A stretch of DNA of 50,579 nt from Thioalkalivibrio sp. HK1 (GTDB lineage Bacteria > Pseudomonadota > Gammaproteobacteria > HK1): NCBI GenBank assembly GCA_000583135.1, contig JFBG01000044.1, positions 1 to 50,579 of the forward strand, read 5' to 3'. The notes below the pieces were generated by a model, which was not told the origin of the DNA, searched no databases, and worked only from the letters and a program-made list of their open reading frames with translations. Below, in pieces: positions 33,352 through 42,654 of the stretch; within the stretch, counting starts at the first letter, position 1, and every line of letters begins with the position of its first letter. The translations under genes and the position numbers were made by a program.

Positions 33352-34517
33352 AATTTCTGTCGAATTTAACTTGTAAAATATCCGAATTCGGGAGATCCGA
33401 ACCACTGGATCCTCCCGTGAGGAGCATCGATGCATTCAATCACTTTTTTCGTTATGGTGATCTGGAAGTAGAAAACCTCGACAAACGAGATGGAGGATGC
33501 ACCAGAAGGGAGATAATCTTACGATTTTTGCTTCTCAATGCGGTATTGGATCAAGGGCCGGATATCGAGGGTGTAAGAGAGATGATGGTCGGTATCATCA
33601 ACGATCTTTACTCCAAGGAGATCAGAATTTTTCATAAACCCGTGGATTTCTTCGAGGAGATCAACATTTCCGTAGACGATATTATCCGCCATCATGATAT
33701 CATCAAAGGGATCAGATCCAAGGATTGGGCAGCGAGGAATCAATCCACCCCGGGTAGATACAATCTATATATGGATAATTGCAAGCAGACTCTTAACTAC
33801 GCCATTTTTCGCTGGGGAGTTCCCATTGCGGTTCCTTATTTACTGTCCAAAGACTGCGATATCGACGAAGATGCGACATGCCTTACCGATTATCTTTCCA
33901 GCTTCCCTTCGTCGGAAAAAATGAGTGAGAATTTAAAATCTCATCATCGATACGGTCTGGGAAAAGCGATCGGGGATAAAGCATGTCATCTTTTCGCCAA
34001 GTGGGTAGTATCCAGATTTCGCTTGATCGATAAAAACCACGATGCCGGCTGGGGAGAATATTCCTACGAGGTACCTTTCGATTCCAATGCCGGGCGCGTA
34101 TTATGGAGATCCGGTTATTTTTTGGAGTTGGCGGAGGAATCCGAATATGAAAAAAAAGAAGTCATCAAAGAAGGAGGGGGAAAGGGAGATACCGATTATA
34201 TTCGAGTCACCAATATCCGTAATATGCCCGTGAGCAAATCGGTTCCTCGATCGATCGTCGATCTTTATAACGATATTTGTATCAATCACTTGAAAACCGC
34301 GAGACGGCGATCTGAAAGAATTCAAATTCAGCGATTTCAGCACCCCCTTCTGATGGAAGGGAATAATAAAGTATCCGAATTCGATGATGGGCTGATCGCC
34401 ATCGGTCGAAATTATTGTCTGAATCACGGTAATCCCGACTGCAAGAATTGCCCCATCAACGATATTTGTCGAGGATATAATTCAGATCCGTCTCTCATAA
34501 ACGACTACCGGACATGA
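33342..34517 (+). CDS. HhH-GPD-like DNA glycosylase/lyase homologue with a C-terminal iron-sulfur motif
   Basis: The 391-residue product is not a standard restriction enzyme. Residues 205-226 (YGLGKAIGDKACHLFAKWVV) look like the helix-hairpin-helix of endonuclease III-type glycosylases with K213 at the lyase Lys position. VPFDSNAGRVLWRSGYF (244-260) matches the following segment with D247 at the catalytic Asp. K213 and D247 are 34 apart, wider than endonuclease III (18) but like some other HhH-GPD members. C359-x7-C367-x2-C370-x5-C376 closely matches the endonuclease III [4Fe-4S] spacing (6-2-5). About 200 unfamiliar N-terminal residues precede the core. Coupled to the methyltransferase, it may be a base-excising restriction enzyme or a repair partner. 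Composition is markedly AT-rich, suggesting transfer. Confidence 0.7.
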   Translation: MDLKFLSNLTCKISEFGRSEPLDPPVRSIDAFNHFFRYGDLEVENLDKRDGGCTRREIILRFLLLNAVLDQGPDIEGVREMMVGIINDLYSKEIRIFHKPVDFFEEINISVDDIIRHHDIIKGIRSKDWAARNQSTPGRYNLYMDNCKQTLNYAIFRWGVPIAVPYLLSKDCDIDEDATCLTDYLSSFPSSEKMSENLKSHHRYGLGKAIGDKACHLFAKWVVSRFRLIDKNHDAGWGEYSYEVPFDSNAGRVLWRSGYFLELAEESEYEKKEVIKEGGGKGDTDYIRVTNIRNMPVSKSVPRSIVDLYNDICINHLKTARRRSERIQIQRFQHPLLMEGNNKVSEFDDGLIAIGRNYCLNHGNPDCKNCPINDICRGYNSDPSLINDYRT

Positions 34518-34621
34518 AGGGCGGTTGGAAGGCGGACGAGTGAAAAACGGGATCGATCCCGTCATTTCCTCGGTCGTTTCCTTGGAAATCCTCTTCTTCG
34601 ATCCATAAAGGAGCCAAAAGC

Positions 34622-35509
34622 ATGCCGAAACCGGCGCTCTTCGAAACCGAGATCCCCGAGCTGGAATTGCTCGGACGCGGCAAGGTGCGGGATATCTATG
34701 CGGTGGACGATCATCACCTGCTGATCGTGGCCACGGATCGCATTTCCGCCTTCGACGTGGTGCTTCCCGACCCCATTCCCGGCAAGGGAGCGGTGCTGAC
34801 CGGCCTTTCGCATTTTTGGTTCTCGCGCATTTCCTCGATCGTCCGCCATCATCTTGCGCAAATCACCCCTTCCGATGTGATCCAAGATGCCGATATCCTG
34901 GAACGGGTGAGGGATCAGGCAATGGTCGTTCGTCGATTGAAGCCCTTGGCCATCGAGGCCATCGTGCGCGGCTACCTCATCGGCTCCGGCTGGAAAGACT
35001 ATCAGCGCACCGGACAAGTCTGCGGCATCGATCTGCCCTCGGGGTTGCAGCAGGCGCAACAACTCCCGGAGGTCATCTTCACTCCATCGACCAAGGCCGA
35101 CGCCGGGGCGCACGACGAGAATATCGATTTCGCGACGGCGGTGGATTTGATCGGAGAGCGGGCGGCTTCGAAGGTGCGCGATACCAGCATCCGTATCTAT
35201 CGAGAGGCGGCGGAGTTCGCGGCCGAACGCGGCATCATCATCGCGGATACGAAATTCGAATTCGCCTTCGATGACGATGGGGAGCTGACGCTGATCGACG
35301 AGGTCCTGACCCCGGATTCATCGAGATTTTGGCCTGCGGATGAATATGCCGTGGGCACCAGTCCCCCGAGCTTCGACAAACAATATCTTCGAGACTGGCT
35401 GGAAGCGAAGGGTTGGAATAAAAAGGCACCCGCCCCCTCCTTGGATGCCGAGGTGATCGAGCGAACCGCCGGCAAATACAAAGAGGCTTTCGACCGACTC
35501 ACCGCCTAA
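34622..35509 (+). CDS. purC: Phosphoribosylaminoimidazole-succinocarboxamide synthase
   Basis: The 295-residue enzyme joins aspartate to CAIR in purine synthesis. [32 protein letters not shown] at the N-terminus, [33 protein letters not shown] and [15 protein letters not shown] are all SAICAR synthase blocks. It is the longer bacterial form (about 295 rather than 237 residues). AAAGGAG precedes the ATG. It stands alone, 105 bp after the AT-rich cassette, where composition returns to that of the host genome. Confidence 0.95.
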   Translation: MPKPALFETEIPELELLGRGKVRDIYAVDDHHLLIVATDRISAFDVVLPDPIPGKGAVLTGLSHFWFSRISSIVRHHLAQITPSDVIQDADILERVRDQAMVVRRLKPLAIEAIVRGYLIGSGWKDYQRTGQVCGIDLPSGLQQAQQLPEVIFTPSTKADAGAHDENIDFATAVDLIGERAASKVRDTSIRIYREAAEFAAERGIIIADTKFEFAFDDDGELTLIDEVLTPDSSRFWPADEYAVGTSPPSFDKQYLRDWLEAKGWNKKAPAPSLDAEVIERTAGKYKEAFDRLTA

Positions 35510-35533
35510 GCGAAGCGATCGAGGCCTTGGCTC

Positions 35534-35561
35534 GGCCGCCGATATCCGACCATCGGCGGCC
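35534..35561. terminator. Bidirectional hairpin between convergent purC and GFA-family gene
   Basis: GGCCGCCGAT and ATCGGCGGCC form a perfect 10-bp stem with loop ATCCGACC, extended outside by CCTTGG/CCAAGG. It lies 25 bp after purC and 42 bp beyond the GFA gene stop. Confidence 0.65.
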
Positions 35562-35602
35562 AAGGATGCGCTCGTCTTTTCAAGAAAGAACCCATCAGGA
35601 AC

Positions 35603-36016
35603 TCATCGAGGCTCGCAGGTGACCGGCGGTCTTTTTTCGAACTGCGGTCGATCGTCGGCGATGTCGTACCACTTGGCTTTGGAGCCGACGAAGAGATGCA
35701 AAGCCGGTTCGATATCGATATCCCCTTCGACGGTGCCCAGCGTTATGCAGGTGATTCGGCCTTGTTCGGTGCCTGCCAACGAAGAGCCGCATTCGCTGCA
35801 AAAACACCATCCGGCACCCGTCGATGTCTCGTATATCTTGATGAAGTCTTCTCCCGATAGCCATTTGAAATGACTCGGGTCGAAGGCGGCGTAGGTCGAA
35901 AACGCCGCCCCATGCTGTCGCCGACACATCGAACAATGGCAATGATCCGCAAAGGTCAAGGGACCTGTGATTTCATAACGAACGATGCCGCATAGACATC
36001 CGCCTTCGATGGCCAC
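35603..36016 (-). CDS. GFA-family (DUF636/CENP-V-like) zinc protein
   Basis: The 137-residue product has the GFA fold pattern: GGCLCG (C7, C9), CHCSMCRRQHG (C26, C28, C31) and FCSECGSSL, cysteines that bind structural and active-site zinc. The GTG start at 36016 is chosen since GGAGC lies 6 bases upstream and the family begins just before GGCLCG. Members are often annotated glutathione-dependent formaldehyde-activating enzymes, but that activity is proven for few. It is monocistronic as far as can be seen. Confidence 0.82.
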   Translation of the reverse strand: MAIEGGCLCGIVRYEITGPLTFADHCHCSMCRRQHGAAFSTYAAFDPSHFKWLSGEDFIKIYETSTGAGWCFCSECGSSLAGTEQGRITCITLGTVEGDIDIEPALHLFVGSKAKWYDIADDRPQFEKRPPVTCEPR

Positions 36017-36135
36017 TTTGGTGCTCCTCGCTTTGTCTATCGATCGATTTCTTCTTCCCATCGCAAACCCTCGGCTTCTTCGAATAAATATCGGGATGGG
36101 CCAAGTCGAAAAAAGGGCGCGGGAAAAGCCGATTT

Positions 36136-37251
36136 CTAGGGCGATGACAAGCGGAGCCAGCGATGACGATCGATGGAATCGATCTCGACCGCCAACATCC
36201 GGCCGTCTCGCCGGATATCGAGGGTGATGCGATCCCCCGCCACCCGCCCTTTCCATAGGATGCGATAAAAATCGATCAGACCGCGCACGCGCTTGCCTTC
36301 CACCTCGGCGATCAGATCCCCGGGCTCGATCCCGGCCTTGGCTGCCGGGCCGTCCCGGGCCACGCGTATCACGATCACCCGATCGTCCTCGCCCTGCCTC
36401 GTATGTAGACCGAGCCACGGCTTCGGAGGCTGCGACGATCGTCCTTGGGCGATCAGATCCGCGATGATCTCCTTGAGATGGTTGAGGGGAACGAACATAT
36501 TGCCGATCCGGTGTTTGGGCTCCGCCGCCTCGGGGTCGGCATCGGACAGTACGAGCGAGCCGATACCGACGAGCTCGCCGTCGGTGGAGATCAACGCCGC
36601 CCCTCCGTAATCCCGATGCGGGGGCCAGGTGAACAGCGCATCCTCCAACAGATACTCCCAGTAACCTGCGAAATCGCGCCTCGAGATCGTCTGCACCGGC
36701 AGGATCGCAGGCTCCAAGCGCCCGAAGGATACGACCACCGCCACTCCCCCTTTCTCCAAGCGATCCGAATCCCCGAGCGGCATCGGGACCACCTTGTCGA
36801 GGGGCTTGTTAGCCCGCAGCAACCCGAAGCCGCTATCGTGGTCGTAAGCGAGGATCTTCGCTCCCGTGCGCTGCCCGCCGGCCGTTTGCACCCACGCCTT
36901 CTCGGCCTCGAGGATCAGATAACCGATGGTCACGACGAGCCCGGTGCCGTCGATCACCACCCCGCTGCCGGATCGCACCCTCCCCAAGGTGTTGACGGTA
37001 CGGGCGTTTTCGGGAATGACCGCCTGCACCGAGACCACCGCGCTTAGCAGTCGGAGCAGGGATTCCTCGTCCTCATCGTAGGGCTGCGGCTGCACCTGCA
37101 CCGGAAGCAGCCCGTTGACCGCCACGGGCTGCGCATGAACCGCAGCGGGGGCGATAAACGATAAACAGATTCCCGTCGATAAAACGAGGGAGGCGAAGGC
37201 GGCGCGAAAAAGGAGCCGTCGATAAAACGCCGGATCGACAAGGCGATTCAA
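36136..37251 (-). CDS. HtrA/S1C-like PDZ protein with degenerate catalytic residues
   Basis: The 371-residue product has a membrane anchor or signal peptide (LLFRAAFASLVLSTGICLSFIAPAAVHA), a trypsin-like domain and one C-terminal PDZ domain (PWLGLHT ... GPAAKAGIEPGDLIAEVEGKRV). In the position of the catalytic His (VTAAHV) it reads VTIGYLILE, and the Ser motif GNSGGP reads DYGGAALIS, so both His and Ser are missing. Relatives with VTIGYLILE exist in proteobacteria, so this is a family trait, but loss of the Ser is notable. It is likely a periplasmic pseudoprotease. The probable TTG start at 37251 lies 14 bp after the pgk stop, so the genes may be co-transcribed. Confidence 0.75.
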   Translation of the reverse strand: MNRLVDPAFYRRLLFRAAFASLVLSTGICLSFIAPAAVHAQPVAVNGLLPVQVQPQPYDEDEESLLRLLSAVVSVQAVIPENARTVNTLGRVRSGSGVVIDGTGLVVTIGYLILEAEKAWVQTAGGQRTGAKILAYDHDSGFGLLRANKPLDKVVPMPLGDSDRLEKGGVAVVVSFGRLEPAILPVQTISRRDFAGYWEYLLEDALFTWPPHRDYGGAALISTDGELVGIGSLVLSDADPEAAEPKHRIGNMFVPLNHLKEIIADLIAQGRSSQPPKPWLGLHTRQGEDDRVIVIRVARDGPAAKAGIEPGDLIAEVEGKRVRGLIDFYRILWKGRVAGDRITLDIRRDGRMLAVEIDSIDRHRWLRLSSP

Positions 37252-37264
37252 GATCTTCGATTCC

Positions 37265-38485
37265 CTAAGGAAGGCGGGCTTCGAGAGCCGATACCCCGGG
37301 CAGGGTGCGGCCTTCCAGGAATTCGAGAAAGGCCCCGCCGCCGGTGGAGAGATAGGATAGATCGTCCACGACCTCGAAGGCCGAAGCGGCGGCGAGCGTA
37401 TCCCCGCCGCCGGCGATCGAAAAAGCCGACGAGCGGGCGATGGCCTTTGCAATCTCGCAAGTTCCGGCGGCGAAGGCGGTGCGCTCGAAAACCCCGAGCG
37501 GCCCGTTCCATACCACCGTTCCCGCACCCTCGATCAGCGCCCCGTAAGCGCGGGCGGTTTGCGGGCCGATATCGAGGATCATCTCGTCGGGGGCGATGGC
37601 ATCCAAGGCGCGCACCTCGACCGGTGCGGATCCGTCGACCGAGGTGGAAACCACGACATCGACCGGTAGCGGGATATCCTTTCCGCTCTCGATCATCGCG
37701 CGGCGAATTCGCAAGGCCCGATCGACAAGGTCCGGCTCCATCAACGACGCCCCCACATCGAAACCGGCGGCGGCGATGAAAGTGTTGGCGATCCCCCCGC
37801 CGGGGATCAGTCCATCGACCTTCTCGGCGAGGGATTCGAGCACCCCGAGCTTGGTGGAGACCTTGGCCCCGCCGACCACGGCCACGAGGGGACGATCGGG
37901 CTTCGCCAAGGCCCTTCCCAAGGCCTCGAGCTCCGCCTCGAGCAGCGGCCCGGCACAGGCGCAAGGAGCGAAGCGGGCGACTCCGCAAGTGGATGCATGG
38001 GCGCGATGCGCGCTGCCGAAGGCATCCATCACATAGATATCGCAAAGCCCGGCCATCGCCGAGGAAAGGGCATCGTCGTTCTCGACCTCGCCGGGGAGAA
38101 AACGAAGGTTTTCCAAAAGGGCGATCTGACCGGCTTCGATATCGGCGCAAGTCCGTGGCCAATCCTCGACGCCGGCATCGATCAGGCGTACCGATCGATC
38201 AAGGAGTTCGCCGAGCCGCACCGCCACCGGTGCCATCGATAGCGCGGGATCGAAACGACCGGGCTTCGGGCGACCCAAATGCGACATCGCCAGTACCCGC
38301 CCCCCGGCCTCGAGGGCATGGCGCAACCCGGGAAGGGCGGCGCGAATGCGGGCATCGCTGCCGATCACACCGTCTTTTATCGGAACGTTCAGATCCTCGC
38401 GGATCAAGAGCCTTCGGCCTTCGAGGTCGAAATCCCGAAGGCTCGGGATGCGAGATGCGGAAGTTCCTTCAAGGTGGACCGGCAT
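37265..38485 (-). CDS. pgk: Phosphoglycerate kinase
   Basis: The 406-residue enzyme makes ATP from 1,3-bisphosphoglycerate. LLIREDLNVPIKDGVIGSDARIRAALP, SHLGRPKPG, LLENLRFLPGEVEND, VVGGAKVSTKLGVLESL, VWNGPLGVFE and a C-terminal SIAGGGDTLAA / LSTGGGAFLEFLEG are all present. AGGGG nine bases upstream favours ATG 38485; TTG at 38491 would add two residues. It follows gap by 16 bp in a leftward glycolytic/Calvin-type gene series. Confidence 0.95.
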   Translation of the reverse strand: MPVHLEGTSASRIPSLRDFDLEGRRLLIREDLNVPIKDGVIGSDARIRAALPGLRHALEAGGRVLAMSHLGRPKPGRFDPALSMAPVAVRLGELLDRSVRLIDAGVEDWPRTCADIEAGQIALLENLRFLPGEVENDDALSSAMAGLCDIYVMDAFGSAHRAHASTCGVARFAPCACAGPLLEAELEALGRALAKPDRPLVAVVGGAKVSTKLGVLESLAEKVDGLIPGGGIANTFIAAAGFDVGASLMEPDLVDRALRIRRAMIESGKDIPLPVDVVVSTSVDGSAPVEVRALDAIAPDEMILDIGPQTARAYGALIEGAGTVVWNGPLGVFERTAFAAGTCEIAKAIARSSAFSIAGGGDTLAAASAFEVVDDLSYLSTGGGAFLEFLEGRTLPGVSALEARLP

Positions 38486-38501
38486 CGCCAAAGCCCCTTT
38501 T

Positions 38502-39515
38502 CTAAGGTGCGCTCATCGACGCCGACAGAGTATCGAGCATTCGATTCGAAAAGCCCCACTCATTGTCGTACCACGCGATGACCTTGACCAAACGCCCGTC
38601 GATCACCCGAGTCAAAGAGGCATCGCAAATCGAGGATGCCGGATGGTGATTGAAATCCACCGATACCAAGGGCTCATCGCAATAAGCGAGAATCCCGGCC
38701 AGATCGTTTTCCGAGGCATCTTTGAGCGCCTCGTTGATCTCCTGGGGTGTGGTATCGCGCTTGGCGGTCAAGGTCAGATCCACCACCGAGACATTGATGG
38801 TGGGAACGCGGATCGCGAACCCGTCGAGCTTGCCGTCGAGCTCCGGCAGCACCAACCCCACCGCCCGCGCCGCCCCGGTGCCGGTGGGAATCATCGACTG
38901 GGTGGCGGAACGGGCTCGCCGCAGGTCTAAATGGCGCACATCGCTCAACACCTGATCGTTGGTATAGGCATGGATGGTGGTCATCAATCCATGCTCGATA
39001 CCGATGCGCTCGTGAATGACCTTGGCCACTGGGGCCAAGCAATTAGTGGTGCAAGAGGCATTGGATATCACCTCGTGCGAGGCGCGTAAGGTTCGGTGAT
39101 TGACCCCGTAGACGATGGTGGCATCGACATCTGCGCCCCCCGGAGCGGAAATGATCACCTTCTTCGCCCCTGCCCGCAGATGCCCGCCCGCTTTCTCGCG
39201 CCCGGTGAACAAGCCGGTGCATTCGAGGGCGACATCCACTTCGAGCTCCTTCCAAGGCAGTTGCTGCGGATCCCGTTCGGCCAACACCCGGATGCGATCC
39301 CCGTTGACGATCAGGGCATCGCCATCGACCTCGACCTCGCCCGGAAAGCGACCGTGCACCGTGTCATAGCGCAAAAGATGGGCGTTGGACTTTGCATCCC
39401 CCAAATCGTTGATGGCAACGATTCGGATCTCGTCTTGGCGCTCGCTCTCATAAAGGGCGCGCAAGATATTGCGGCCGATGCGGCCGAAACCATTGATACC
39501 TGCATTGATCGTCAT
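38502..39515 (-). CDS. gap: Glyceraldehyde-3-phosphate dehydrogenase, type I
   Basis: The 337-residue enzyme has the NAD motif [15 protein letters not shown], the active-site [15 protein letters not shown] and [11 protein letters not shown] near the end. The Asp and neighbouring residues of AINDLGD suggest NAD or dual specificity rather than strict NADP. GAGGA precedes ATG 39515. It is first of the compact gap-pgk pair; tkt lies 3.1 kb upstream on the same strand but is separated by unrelated genes. Confidence 0.95.
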   Translation of the reverse strand: MTINAGINGFGRIGRNILRALYESERQDEIRIVAINDLGDAKSNAHLLRYDTVHGRFPGEVEVDGDALIVNGDRIRVLAERDPQQLPWKELEVDVALECTGLFTGREKAGGHLRAGAKKVIISAPGGADVDATIVYGVNHRTLRASHEVISNASCTTNCLAPVAKVIHERIGIEHGLMTTIHAYTNDQVLSDVRHLDLRRARSATQSMIPTGTGAARAVGLVLPELDGKLDGFAIRVPTINVSVVDLTLTAKRDTTPQEINEALKDASENDLAGILAYCDEPLVSVDFNHHPASSICDASLTRVIDGRLVKVIAWYDNEWGFSNRMLDTLSASMSAP

Positions 39516-40438
39516 ATCGCATCCTCTTCTCATTGGTCAGTTTCAAAGAATCGATCCCAAGGCCTGCAAAGAACATTCACCGGCTCTTGGGCCTTGTATC
39601 CGCCGACGGGATCTTCGCCTCGGGCGGCCGATAACGCCGCTTCGAAACGGGTGGCACATGCGATATCGACACATCGGGGGGCTTGGCGGCCCGAAGATCG
39701 CGAAGTCTCGAGGGACTGGAAAAACGAGGGTCGACTCGGGATGGATCGAGGCGATGAGAACGACCTTTGGAAGGAAGATCGTCTCGAGGCTTGCGCCCTT
39801 CGCCGCTTATCGCCGAGCGACTCGGGCCGAGGCGATATCGATAGCCACTCCCTTTGAAATACATCCCGCCTTCGAAGAAGTCTATCCTCGATGCGCTCAA
39901 GCGGCGCAAACGATCGCATCGACCTCTCGAATTGTCGATCATTTTATCGAACGTCGGTAAGCGATCATCCGGATCGAATGCCGCCACATCTACGAAAAAA
40001 GTGTTCCGCTGGCCCCCGACGGGGCATTGAGAGGATACATGGGCGGACCCTCGTTCCGGGATCGATCCATCGCGACGATCCCTTTCAAGCCTCGCATATC
40101 GAAAAGCGGGCCTGCGCGACAAGGCCAAGCATCGAGGCTCTTGGTCGCTCATCGTCGAAAAAATCCACCCGACACCCTACGGGCTACGCTCCTCGATCCC
40201 ACCCCGAGAGCCCTTGACCCTTCGGATCGCTTTTTCGCCCTTCGAGCGATGACTTGGCAAAAACGGACATATCATTGATTGATTTGTCGTTTGCTCTACC
40301 ATTGCCCGATAGCCGCCTCGTTCGATGCGGCTTTCGCAACTCGCTGCCCGCTTGGCCTTGACCCCGTCGATGCTTGCTTGCCGGGGATTCGATACAAGGC
40401 TCTTTTTTCGCTTCCTTGCACCCGAGGAGGAAATGACG
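39516..40438. other. Long intergenic region, no gene recognised
   Basis: This 923-bp stretch between divergent gap and the NCS2 permease gene holds several chance open frames but none with a recognisable domain, signal peptide or good ribosome site. No strong hairpin or tRNA was seen. It may be decayed DNA between genes that were once closer (tkt-gap-pgk). Confidence 0.5.
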
Positions 40439-41830
40439 ATGGCGCAAAACACCACAATCGGAACGCCGCAACAGCTGGCGGACCCGAACTGGACGCCACC
40501 GATGTCTCAGGCGATTCCGCTCGGTATCCAGCACATTCTGGCGATGTTCATCTCCAATGTCACTCCGGCGATCATCATCGCCGGGGCCGCCGGTTTCGGC
40601 TTCGGCTCGAACTCCCCGGATTTCCCCGAAATGATCTACATGATCCAGATGAGCATGGTTTTTGCGGGGCTGGCAACCCTGCTGCAAACCATCGGCGCCG
40701 GTCCGATCGGCGCTCGCTTGCCGATCATGCAAGGAACGAGTTTCGCCTTCGTGCCGATCATGATCCCGCTGGTGGCGGGCAAGGGAGCGGGGGCGATGGC
40801 GGCGGTGATGGGCGGGGTACTGGTCGGAGGCATCTTCCACCTACTGCTCGGCACTTTCATCAAACGCATCCGCTTCGCCCTGCCGCCTCTGGTCACGGGG
40901 TTGATCGTGCTGATGATCGGCTTGGCCCTGATCAAAGTCGGCATCCAATACGCCGCCGGCGGCGTGCCGGCCATCGGCAAGCCGGAATACGGCAGTTTGC
41001 TGAACTGGGGCATCGCCGGAATCGTCATCGTGGTGACCTTGGTCCTCAACTTCTTCACCCGCGGGATGCTGAGCTCCGCCGCGGTGCTGTTGGGGATGCT
41101 GGCGGGCTACTTGGTCGCGCTCGCGATGGGCATGGTCAACTTCGGGGCGGTCGGACGGGCTGAATTCTTCGCCTTGCCCGATCCCTTCCACTTCGGGATC
41201 GAGTTCACCGCGGCCGCGATCATCGGCATGTGCGCGATGTCCGTGGTCTCGGCGGTGGAAACGGTCGGCGATGTATCGGGTATCTGCCGAGGCGGGGCCC
41301 GGCGAGAAGCCACCGACCAGGAGATTCAAGGGGCCACGATGGCCGATGGCTTGGGTACCGCCGTCGCCGGTCTTTTCGGAGGGCTGCCCAATACCTCCTT
41401 TAGCCAAAATGTCGGACTGGTGGCGATGACCGGAGTGATGAGCCGGATGGTGGTCACGATCGGAGCGGTGGCGCTGGTCATCGCCGGACTCTTCCCGAAA
41501 GTGGGGGCGATCGTCTCCACGATACCGATCGAGGTCCTCGGCGGCGGGGTGATCGTGATGTTCGGAATGGTGGCATCGGCGGGCGCTTCGATCCTCTCCC
41601 AAGTGAATTGGAGCCGACGCAACATGCTGATCTTCGCCATCTCCCTTGCGGTCGGCTTGGGGCTGCAACTCGAACCCGGAGCCTTGCAACATCTTTCGGG
41701 CACTTGGAAATTGCTGATGGTCTCGGGATTGCTTCCCGCAGCCCTGATCGCCATCGTGCTCAACTTGGTGCTGCCGCAAGACGAAAAAGGCGAGGAATCC
41801 AAAAGCCTCGATCAAGCACCCTCCGCCTAA
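40439..41830 (+). CDS. NCS2-family nucleobase:cation symporter (uracil/xanthine permease type)
   Basis: The 463-residue product has 12 or more hydrophobic segments and the NCS2 signatures: QHILAMFISNVTPAIIIAGAAG at the N-terminus, QGTSFAFVP, SVVSAVETVGDVSG with its conserved Glu, and GLPNTSFSQNVGLVAMTGV with the Asn-Ser-Gln/Asn core. The long xanthine/urate-type substrate loop is suggested by the SQNVGLV form, but the base transported is uncertain. AGGAGG eight bases upstream favours ATG 40439; ATG 40433 is only two bases from it. Confidence 0.9.
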   Translation: MAQNTTIGTPQQLADPNWTPPMSQAIPLGIQHILAMFISNVTPAIIIAGAAGFGFGSNSPDFPEMIYMIQMSMVFAGLATLLQTIGAGPIGARLPIMQGTSFAFVPIMIPLVAGKGAGAMAAVMGGVLVGGIFHLLLGTFIKRIRFALPPLVTGLIVLMIGLALIKVGIQYAAGGVPAIGKPEYGSLLNWGIAGIVIVVTLVLNFFTRGMLSSAAVLLGMLAGYLVALAMGMVNFGAVGRAEFFALPDPFHFGIEFTAAAIIGMCAMSVVSAVETVGDVSGICRGGARREATDQEIQGATMADGLGTAVAGLFGGLPNTSFSQNVGLVAMTGVMSRMVVTIGAVALVIAGLFPKVGAIVSTIPIEVLGGGVIVMFGMVASAGASILSQVNWSRRNMLIFAISLAVGLGLQLEPGALQHLSGTWKLLMVSGLLPAALIAIVLNLVLPQDEKGEESKSLDQAPSA

Positions 41831-41851
41831 GGGGGGCGGCCTGAACGGGAA

Positions 41852-41894
41852 GGGGCTTTCGCAAACCGCGCACCCTTTGCGCTGCGAAAGCCCC
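41852..41894. terminator. Hairpin after the NCS2 permease gene
   Basis: GGGGCTTTCGCA and TGCGAAAGCCCC form a perfect 12-bp stem with a 19-base loop, 22 bp after the stop. No clear U run follows. The 41831-42113 gap holds nothing else recognised. Confidence 0.6.
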
Positions 41895-42113
41895 TATCCC
41901 TTCGAACGAGCCTTGAAAAAGACCGGAGGATGAAGAGCGAAGACAACGGTATGCAATGGGATGGAGGAAAGCCTTTCGAGTCGCCTTGGCCTGATCCGAC
42001 CCTCGCAAGCGATCGAATCTCATATCAAGACCGGTCCCTTCCACCCAAGCTGAGGATATGCCGCCTCGGTGCGAAGGGCCGGGCTTTCAAAAGCGGATTC
42101 GATGATCAGAGGA

Positions 42114-42476
42114 TCATTTGCAGCTCATCAGGTTCTCGATCAGTTTTTGGGAATATTCATGGAGCCCCACCCGCCAGATCTTCGAGCCGGGGTAATAGTT
42201 GCAGTGGTATTTGATGCGCAACCAATCGCCCTTGGGGGTTTTGAATTGAATGCCCGCTCCGCTATATCTGATGTTATCGGTGTCGTTGATATGCGCCGCC
42301 GAGAAAACGGGGGTGCCCGGCTCCCAGATGAACTCGAAAGGGGCGAACTCCTCGATGCTTTTTTTGCATATCGCCTCGGCATCGGCCCAATGCTTGGTGG
42401 GGCTCAACTGGGCATGGGCGTTGGCGAAAAACAGCGGTAAGAGCGCAAGGGCGATCAGGTATTTCTTGGCGTTCAC
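42114..42476 (-). CDS. Small secreted protein of unknown function
   Basis: The 120-residue product has a good signal peptide (KKYLIALALLPLFFANAHA, cut before QLSP). The mature part has three cysteines, at about 37, 92 and 119, and an aromatic-rich pattern WLRIKYHCNYYPGSKIWRVGLHEYS that looks like a small beta domain. I do not recognise the family. GGAGAG lies upstream of the ATG. It lies alone between the NCS2 and tkt genes. Confidence 0.72.
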   Translation of the reverse strand: MNAKKYLIALALLPLFFANAHAQLSPTKHWADAEAICKKSIEEFAPFEFIWEPGTPVFSAAHINDTDNIRYSGAGIQFKTPKGDWLRIKYHCNYYPGSKIWRVGLHEYSQKLIENLMSCK

Positions 42477-42654
42477 ATCGTCTCTCCTTTATCGAAATTC
42501 CGCACGATCGGCAGCATCGAAGATGCCGCTCGATGAATCCTCGATCACCCGATCATCGTTCGGGGGATCTTGAAAAACCCGTCTCTTCGAACCGCCGAAG
42601 ACATCGGGAGATGGCTCGCCGCCCTCCCTTGAGCGCTCCGACGGGATTTTTTTT

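Noticed and set aside
39577..40152. 191-codon minus-strand frame upstream of gap
   Set aside because: Arg/Ser/Pro-rich with no domain, no signal peptide and no ribosome site; looks like chance in CGAT-rich DNA.
40841..41815. His/Asp-rich minus-strand frame opposite the NCS2 permease
   Set aside because: His-rich composition is the expected reverse complement of hydrophobic transmembrane codons.
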